A DNA stretch of 64,000 nt from Ardenticatenales bacterium. GTDB lineage: Bacteria > Chloroflexota > Anaerolineae > Ardenticatenales > Ardenticatenaceae. Below, one piece after another: positions 42,143 through 50,000 of this stretch. Where the stretch lies: positions 186,001-250,000 of the forward strand of contig JACKAZ010000002.1 of assembly GCA_020634795.1 (NCBI GenBank), read 5' to 3'. A model generated the notes under the pieces. The model was not told the DNA's origin. It searched no databases and saw only the letters and a program-made list of their open reading frames with translations. Position 1 is the stretch's first letter; the number at the start of each line of letters is the position of its first letter. The position numbers and the translations under genes are program-made.

Positions 42143-42736
42143 ATGGCACCAACTCATCCGAACGGCCACAATGGCCAACAAATCGACAGACTCGAAAGCC
42201 GCCATCCCGACAACGACCGGCTGCTGCGCACCCTGCGGGAACAGTGGGCGGAGCTTCGCGCAGCGGGCGAAAACGTCGTAATAGCGATCGAGCTGCTGAC
42301 CGACGGCTCGCCCGATGCAGAGGAGCCACTCGCCTACGATATCCTGCAGAAAACGGATGATTCGCTGATCACCTTTACGGTGGTCGAACAGCCAGAGGCC
42401 ACGGACCAGTTCTTAGGATTAGCGGGTGTCACGATGGTGCAGGCCCAACAGACGATGCAGAACTTGCTGGCAGAGGCCATGCAGGCTGCCGATTTGGATC
42501 CCGCCGAGCTGAGCCAAACCCGGCTACTCTGCCGCCGCCAAGGGGCACTGTCGGGGCTGAGCGCGGGCTTCCACGTCGATCGGATCGGTGACCCGCATCC
42601 GTTCGAGACAAACTACCAACATTGGTTCACGGCCCGCTTGATTCTGGAGGCAGCCGAAGCGCAAAACGGTTGGCCCTTCCACAAGTTGGTCGCCGCGCTG
42701 GACGACGGGGGCCGTTTCACCATCGAATTGGCCTAG
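42143..42736 (+). CDS. Hypothetical protein at the end of the toxin island
   Basis: 197 residues, soluble, not recognised. N-terminal coiled-coil-like helix (DRLLRTLREQWAELRAAGEN), a beta region (VVIAIELLTDGSPDAEEPLA), an alanine-rich helix (MVQAQQTMQNLLAEAMQAAD) and the closing HWFTARLILEAAEAQNGWPF with HKLVAALDDGGRFTIEL. The last segment follows the same W-x-x-L...DGG-F pattern as one YezG-like domain, so it may be a remote single-domain relative. GGAAG lies before the ATG at 42143. No toxin directly precedes it. Confidence 0.55.
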   Translation: MAPTHPNGHNGQQIDRLESRHPDNDRLLRTLREQWAELRAAGENVVIAIELLTDGSPDAEEPLAYDILQKTDDSLITFTVVEQPEATDQFLGLAGVTMVQAQQTMQNLLAEAMQAADLDPAELSQTRLLCRRQGALSGLSAGFHVDRIGDPHPFETNYQHWFTARLILEAAEAQNGWPFHKLVAALDDGGRFTIELA

Positions 42737-42941
42737 CATTGACAGGGTGATAACAGCGCGCCGCCCGCAGCGGGCTCCCACGGCTCGGTAGCGTCGCAAA
42801 CAACGGCTGGCATGGCGATTGTCAAAGAGTTAATACGCTGAAGGGCACGGGTTCCCCCTTGCGCCCACTCTTATGATACAATGATGCGGTAACCGACATC
42901 CCACGCGCCCTGTGGCGCGGCGGCTGACAGGATTTCGTTTT

Positions 42942-44021
42942 ATGAAGCAGACTTGCCTGATATGTAAGCGCTCTGCCCTCAATAAGAATCTCTTTTGCCA
43001 AGAAACCTATTGCCCTGCCGAGATGTCGCCCACCATTCTGGGCTTTGGGGAATGGCTGGGAGATATCGAGATCGTCAAGCCGATCAAGGTGACGCGCTCC
43101 GCCGTGCTCTACGAGGCGACCCACCACAAGGAAAAGGTCCTGCTGAAGGTGGCGCATCCGGGCGAACCCCACAAGATTCGCCTGCAGCGCGAGGCGCTCT
43201 TCCTTGCGGATCGCATGGCGGCGGGCGACCTGCCCGAAGAGTTGCCCCACCTGCGCCCCGCCTACGTCGGCACCACCGTGGCCGAACACCCCTATGGCAA
43301 AACGATGTTGGGCGGCCACCTGCTTTATTTCTATCTGATAGAATTTTTCGAGGGCGAGCCGCTGAGCGACATCCTCAAAGAGAAGCCGCTCCCGTGGTTG
43401 AACCATGTCGGCTGGATCACGATCAGCCTGTCGACGGCGATCAACTACCTGAACGTGATGCGCCATCTCCACCTCGGGGTGAATCCCGATGTGATTCTGG
43501 TTCGCTTCGACGACAAGCCGTGGGTGCCGCGCATCCTGCTCTTCGATCTGGGGCTGATCAGCCCGCTGAATGATGTGCCGAAATACTGGTACCCCGATTT
43601 TGTACACCCGGCCTATTTGGCGCCCGAACTGTCGCGCCAGACGGGGTTGACGGCCAGCTACCGCTCCGATGTCTACAGCACCGGCTTGGTGCTCTACGAA
43701 ATGCTCATTGGCGAGCCTGCCTTTCCCCACGATCTGCATGGCGATGCCCGCGTGCGGAGCGCGGTGGTGACGTTGCCCCGCGCCGACATGTACCGTCGCC
43801 AAGAAACCGAGGAGGTGGCGCGGATCGCGTCGCAGGCCACCGACGTGGAGCCAATGATTCGCCATGAGACGGTGGCGGCGGTCGGCAACGCCCTGATCGA
43901 GCAGTTCGGCCATGTGCCCGACCCCGAGCCGAGCCGCTGGCCCAGCAAAAACACCATCATCGTCATCATCTTTGCCCTGCTTGCCATTGCACTCATCGTC
44001 GCCGTCGCCATTCTTGCCTAG
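42942..44021 (+). CDS. Membrane-anchored pseudokinase, EssB-like in layout
   Basis: 359 residues. A short zinc-ribbon-like start (CLICK ... FCQETYC) is followed by a kinase-like fold: VLLKVAHPGEPHKIRLQREA keeps the ATP-site lysine and a glutamate, but the catalytic loop is HLHLGVNPDVILV (no HRD, no catalytic Asp) and the DFG site is FDLG. Kinase C-lobe features remain (YLAPEL, DVYSTGLVLYEML). The last 23 residues are a single transmembrane helix. EssB of Firmicutes T7SS is also a pseudokinase joined to one TM helix; this one lacks an extracellular domain. It lies 19 bases before the giant ATPase gene. The EssB comparison is my inference. Confidence 0.8.
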   Translation: MKQTCLICKRSALNKNLFCQETYCPAEMSPTILGFGEWLGDIEIVKPIKVTRSAVLYEATHHKEKVLLKVAHPGEPHKIRLQREALFLADRMAAGDLPEELPHLRPAYVGTTVAEHPYGKTMLGGHLLYFYLIEFFEGEPLSDILKEKPLPWLNHVGWITISLSTAINYLNVMRHLHLGVNPDVILVRFDDKPWVPRILLFDLGLISPLNDVPKYWYPDFVHPAYLAPELSRQTGLTASYRSDVYSTGLVLYEMLIGEPAFPHDLHGDARVRSAVVTLPRADMYRRQETEEVARIASQATDVEPMIRHETVAAVGNALIEQFGHVPDPEPSRWPSKNTIIVIIFALLAIALIVAVAILA

Positions 44022-44040
44022 GAAACTCGAGAGCCGAGCC

Positions 44041-47000
44041 ATGTTGCCCACCGATCAGCGCTTCGACAACGGCGGCGACCCCGCTGCCCACGAACCGATC
44101 TACATCGATCGTCCGCCACGCATCCAGCCCGAGCTGCCGATCGATGTCGTCAAGATCCCGACGCCGCCCAAGCGGGACGAAGATGGCTGGATGCGCTTGA
44201 TCCAGATGGCGCTGCCCATGCTCATGATCGTCGGCTACCTCGTGATTATGATGGGCGGCGGCATGGGGCGCTCCCCGCTGATGATCCTGCCGATGTTCCT
44301 CTCCATCGGCGCGATGTCGGTCTTCTCGATCTACCTCTATTTCCGTGAGAAAGCGAAGCAAGAAGCCGAAGAGCGGGCCTATGAGGAGCGGCTGATCGAG
44401 CTGAGCCACGAGATGCATGCGCATCACAACCAGCAGCAACGCTTCTACCACTACAACTACCCCGATTTCACCACCGTTCTGAAGATCGCCCGCGAGGCTC
44501 GCTACGAAGCCGAGAAGGCCGAACGTACCCTGCGCATGGAAAGCCGCCTTTGGGAGCGGCGCACCGACGACGATGATTTCGGCGTGGTGCGGCTGGGGCT
44601 TGGCACGTTGCCCTCCACCGTGCTCTACGAGTTGGGCAACGAGGAAGAGTACGACAACCCGCTGATGCGAAAGGCGAAGAAATTGGAGGACGAGGCGAAG
44701 AACGTTTCGCCGATTCCGGTCATCATCTCCTTCCGACCCTTGCCCACAGAAAGCGACGACAAAGAGAAAAAGGAAGAGACGCAACAGGCCAAAGAGGAAG
44801 AAGACAAGCGAACGCCCGAAACGCATGCGCTGGGCGTGGCCGGAGAATCGGAAGTCGCCTACGCCTTTACGCGCTCCCTGCTCAGCCATTTCGCCGCGTT
44901 CCATGCGCCCCAAGATGCGCGCCTTTTCGTGGTCGCGCCCCAAAAAGCGCCGTGGGCGTGGGTCGATGAGTTGCCCCACTGCCAAGAAGAGGGCGGTACG
45001 ACCAACTATTTCCACGATGAGATGGGCGAGGCCGCCAACGAGGCTGACAAGAAGCCCCCGCTGCTGGCCAACGACGACGAAGATCCGCTGGCGGCCTACC
45101 TTGAAAATATCCGCAAGATCCTCTCGCAGCGCAAGCTGCGCATGTCCGAAAGCAGCGACAACGAGTCGGGTGGCGACCAAACGCTGCCCCATCTGATGGT
45201 CGTAATCGACTGGCTCGATGCGTTCAGCGACCCCGAATCGGTGCTGAGTGATCTTGAATCGGATGCGGCCATTTCCATCCTGCTGGGTGAAGGCGACAAG
45301 CTGGGCGCATCGATCATCTTCTTGGTGCCGGAACGATCCAAAGTGCCGAGCAGTTGTACCGCCGTCGCCGAGGTCGAAGAGACGACGCCCGCCTCCAGCA
45401 ACCGCTACCCTGAATTCCAAAAGGCCCACTTCCGCTACGCCGAAACGGGGCTGAACAGTTTCCGCTATGTCGGGGTGGCCGATGTGGTGAAGCGGGAAGA
45501 CGAGGCGCTGCAATTCGCGCAGAAGCTCTCCGAGCTGCGGGTCCGCGAAAGCTACGGCGGCGCACTCGCCATGTCCGTCCCCTTCCTCGAATTCATGGGC
45601 TTCGATTCTTTGCGGGCGCTGACCGATGCCGTCCCGCTCTACTGGGAGGAGAGCGAAAAAGCGCCGAGTGCCGACTGGCTTCGCGCCCGTGTGGGGGCGA
45701 TGTCGGGCAACAAACCGCGCACGTTGGTCTTCTCCGCCAAGCGGGACGGCGTGCACGGCATGGTGGCGGGCAGCACCGGCTCCGGCAAGTCGGAGCTGCT
45801 GATCTCGCTGATTTCGGCGATGGCCGTCACCTATCGCCCTTCGGTGCTGAACTTTGTGCTGGTCGATTACAAGGGGGGTGGTGCTTTCAAGGCCTTCGAG
45901 GAACTGCCCCACTGTGTCGACATCATCACCAACTTGGCGGGCGAGGGCGTGACCCGCATGTTCACCGCCATCAATGCCGAGCTGAAGCGTCGCCAGCAGC
46001 TCAACACCGACACCGAGACCAAGAACATCGTCGAATATCGCCAGAAGGGGTTGCACCTCAGCCACGCGCCCTACCCCTTCCTCTTCATCATTATCGACGA
46101 GTTTGCCGAAATGATCGCGGATCGGGCCGAATATCGCGCCGAGTTGGAGACGATCACCCGCGTCGGGCGGGCACAGGGTGTCTCGTTGATCTTGGCGGCC
46201 CAACGGCCCAGCGGCGTCACCGACCAGATGCGCTCCAACATCAAGTTCCGCATCTCGCTGCGGGTGGAAACGCCCGCCGAAAGTCGGGAGATGTTGCGCC
46301 GCACCGACGCCGCCTATCTGCCCGGTGGGGTGCCGGGGCGCGGCTACTTGCAAGTTGGCAACGACGAGATCGAGCTGATCCAAGTCGCCTACTGTGGCGA
46401 CAAATATGTCGACCCGACGTCCCGCCAGATGCAGCCCGTGCTCTGGCCGGAGCGGGAGCAGATCGACAATGTGGTGGAAGATCAAGAGCCGCCCGAATTA
46501 TACAAAGCGATCATCCACGAATTGAATCGGACCGCTGCGCAACAGGGGGTGCCGGAACAACGGGCACCGTGGCCCGCTTTCTTGTCGCCCCACCTGTCGC
46601 TTTCCGATGTGCTGATCGGCGACAGCGCGTACGAGCGACGGGTGGCGCTCTCGCCCCCCGGCAGTGGCCCGCAAAAGCCGATCACCTCACGCCGCTATCT
46701 GGAGGATGCCGATCTGGCATCGATCCTGCTGGGCGAAGGGTGGGAATCGACGTTGGCCCTTAACCCCTTCATCCCGCGTTGGCTCAACGATGAGGGCAAG
46801 GGGTGGGCCGAGGGGTTGGACTGGGAACGCTTTGCCCTGCGTCCGGTCGTGGGGTTGTCCGACGATCCCTACAACGCCAAACAGCGTCCCCTCACTGTCA
46901 ATCTACCACGCGGCCACGCCGTAATTTTCGGCGCATCCGGTTGGGGTAAGACGACCTTCGTCCGCTCGCTCATCGTCAGCCTGCTGGCCAGCCATTCGCC

Positions 47001-50000
47001 CAACATGGTCCATGCCTATCTGCTCGATCTGGGCGGCCGCAGCTTGGGCGCGTTGGAAGAATTCCCCCACGTGGGGGCGGTCATCAGCCCCGACGAAGAA
47101 GGGTACAAGGAGCGGGTCGAGCAACTGTTGCGCGAGCTGGAAGAGGTCGTGCGGCAGCGCAAAATCACCCTCGGCGCGGCGGAGATGGGCGACATCTATC
47201 AGTACAACGCTCGCCATCGCGCCGCGCCGATGACCGCCATTGTGGTGGCCATCGACAACTTCACCGAGTTCCGCGAAAGCTTTGGCGGCGGCGTGGGCGA
47301 TGAGGAGAGCACGCTCGGTCGCTTCATCGAATTGGCGCGCGAATCGCGGGCTTACGGGGTCCACTTCCTGATCACCGCCAGCCAACACAACGTGCTGCCG
47401 CCCCAACTGCACAACCTCTTCAGCGAACGGTTCACGCTGCGGCTCAACGATTCGACCGAATACCGTGCCATCGTGGGTGGCATGGTGTCGGAGATTGAAG
47501 AGATTCCGGGCCGCGGCTACAGCAAGATCGGCCGCGAGGCGCTGGCCTTCCAAGTTGCCACCGTGGGCGGCAGCGACGAAGAGGGCAGCGACACCTCACA
47601 GGAGCTGCGCCGCTTGGCGCAGAAGATGAGCGCCGTGGTCGCGGCGCAACCCGAGCGCTACGCGCTGCCGTTCTCGGTGGGGGCGCTGCCCAAAGCGGCG
47701 CTTTACCGCCACCTGCTTTCGCGCATGCACGACACCAGCTTCGACGAGCAGTTCCAAGCGCCGCTGAAGGCGCTGATGCGCGATCAGTGGGCGCATAGCC
47801 TGGAAACGAGCGAGGCCGACTGGCTGAAAGTGACGATGGCGCTCAGCCCGGGGGATCGGCTGCGCACCCTTGAGCTGGAGGCGAAGAAGGACGGGGTGCA
47901 CGGCCTGATCGCGGGGGGGACCGGTTCTGGAAAGTCGGAATTGCTGATGACGCTCATCGTCGATCTGGCGATCCACTACGATCCCAGCATCCTGAACTTT
48001 GTGCTGGTTGACTACAAGGGCGGTGGGGCCTTCAAACCGTTCGAGGCGCTACCCCACTGTGTTCAAACGATCACCAATCTGAACAAGAGCGCGGTCGAGC
48101 GGATGTTCACCTCGATCAACGCCGAGATGCAGCGCCGCCAGCAGCTCAACGCCGAGACGGGTACGAAAGATATCGTCGAATATCGGGAGAAAGGGCTGCA
48201 TCTGAGCCACGCGCCCTATCCCCATCTCTTCATCATCGTCGACGAATATGCCGAGATGATCAGCGACAACCCCGAATTCAAGGCCGAGCTGGAAAGTATC
48301 ACCCGCGTGGGGCGGGCGCAGGGGGTCAACCTGCTGCTGGCCTCGCAGCGACCCATCGGCGTCACCGATCAGATGCGGGCCAACATCAAGCTGCGGATCT
48401 GTCTGCGAGTGGAAGAGGTGGAGACCAGCCGCGAGATGTTGCGCCGCAACGACGCCGCCTTCCTGCCCAACGGGGTGCCGGGGCGCGGCTATCTGCAGGT
48501 CGGGAACGAGGGCGTGGAACTGGTGCAGGTGGCCTACACCGGAGAAAGCTACGCCAACCAAGAATTGGCGACCGAGAGTGGGCGCGATCCGAAATTTTAC
48601 GATATTGTGGTGGCCCTCGCCCAGCAGCTCTTGGTCGACGCGGCGCTCGAGGCCCCTGCCGCGCCGTGGCCGCCGTTCCTGCCGACGGCGCTGGCGATGG
48701 ATTCGCCGCTGGCCAACCGCGCAGAGGGCGACGGCAAGGCGGTGGTGGTCCACCCCGCGTTGGCGGCGTGGGCCGACGGTCGAGGCCGCTGGCCGACCGT
48801 CGATTGGCAGCGCCACGCGATGCGGGGCATCGTGGGGATCGTCGATGATCCGTGGAACGCCGCGCAATATCCGATGGTCGTCGATGTGAAGAAGGGCCAT
48901 GCCGCCCTTTTCGGCGCGTCGGGCTATGGCAAGAGCACCTTCTTGCGTGCGCTGATCTTGGGGCTGGCGGGCAGCCATTCCCCCAACGAGTTCCAGGCTC
49001 ATATTCTGGATTTGGGCGGGCGGACGCTCGAAGTGCTGCGGGCGCTCCCCCATGTCGGCACCGTGGTGATGCCGGACGAGCGTGGTTACGAAGAGCGGGT
49101 GCAGCAGCTTTGGCGCGAGATGAACGATCTGATCGAGACGCGCAAACGGCTCTTCACCGAAGCGGGCGTCTCGACCCTCTACGAGTACAACCGGAGCGGC
49201 CAGCCGGTCGAACCCGCGCTGCTGATCGCGATCGATAATTTTGGGGAATATATCGAGACGTTCGGCAACCAGACCGCCGAAGATAGCCCGATGGAAGTGC
49301 TGACGACCCTGATGCGCCAATCGCGTGCCTACGGTATCCACTTCGTCATCACGACCACCCGCCCCAATGTGCTATCGAGCAAGCTTTACAGCCTCTTCAC
49401 CGAACGGATGACGCTGCGCTTGGCCAGCCAAGATGACTACATGCTGGTGGTGGGCGGACGGGTGAGTGGGATCGAGGAAACGGCCGGTCGCGGTTACCTG
49501 CGCGTGAAGCAGGGGCCGCTTGCGTTCCAAGTGGCGTTGCCTCCTGGCACCGTCTCCGTCGACTCGCAGGGTAACGTGGAAGTTGCGAACGAGGCGGCCC
49601 AGATCCGTGCGATTGGGGAGCGGATGACGGCGTACATCGCGCGCTCCGACCAACGCTACGCCGAACCGCTCCGCATCGACGCGCTACCCAATGCCTCCTC
49701 CTATCGCGTCGTCTTGGGCGACGAATTGGGCATCGACGTGAACGGCTCCTATGTCGGCGCGCTGCAACGGGCCATTGCCGAGCGCTGGGCGCTGAACCAC
49801 ACGGCGGAACGGGCCGATTGGCTACGGGTGCCGCTGGGGATCACCTCGGGCAACCGCATCCGCACGCTCGAACTGGAAGCGAAGAAAGATGGGGTGCATG
49901 GCATGATCGCGGGCGGGACCGGCTCTGGGAAGTCGGAATTGCTGATCACCATGTTGGTCGGCTTGGCCGCCTACTACCCGCCCGACATCCTGAACTTCGT

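Noticed and set aside
42822..44051. Minus-strand open frame opposite the pseudokinase gene
   Set aside because: The plus-strand gene has kinase-fold motifs, a TM end and good operon spacing; the antisense translation has none.
43993..46485. A long open frame on the minus strand (about 830 codons) opposite the giant ATPase
   Set aside because: It is antisense to a clearly conserved ATPase gene, has Arg/His/Gln-rich low-complexity translation and no domain. It is a by-product of GC-rich codon usage.
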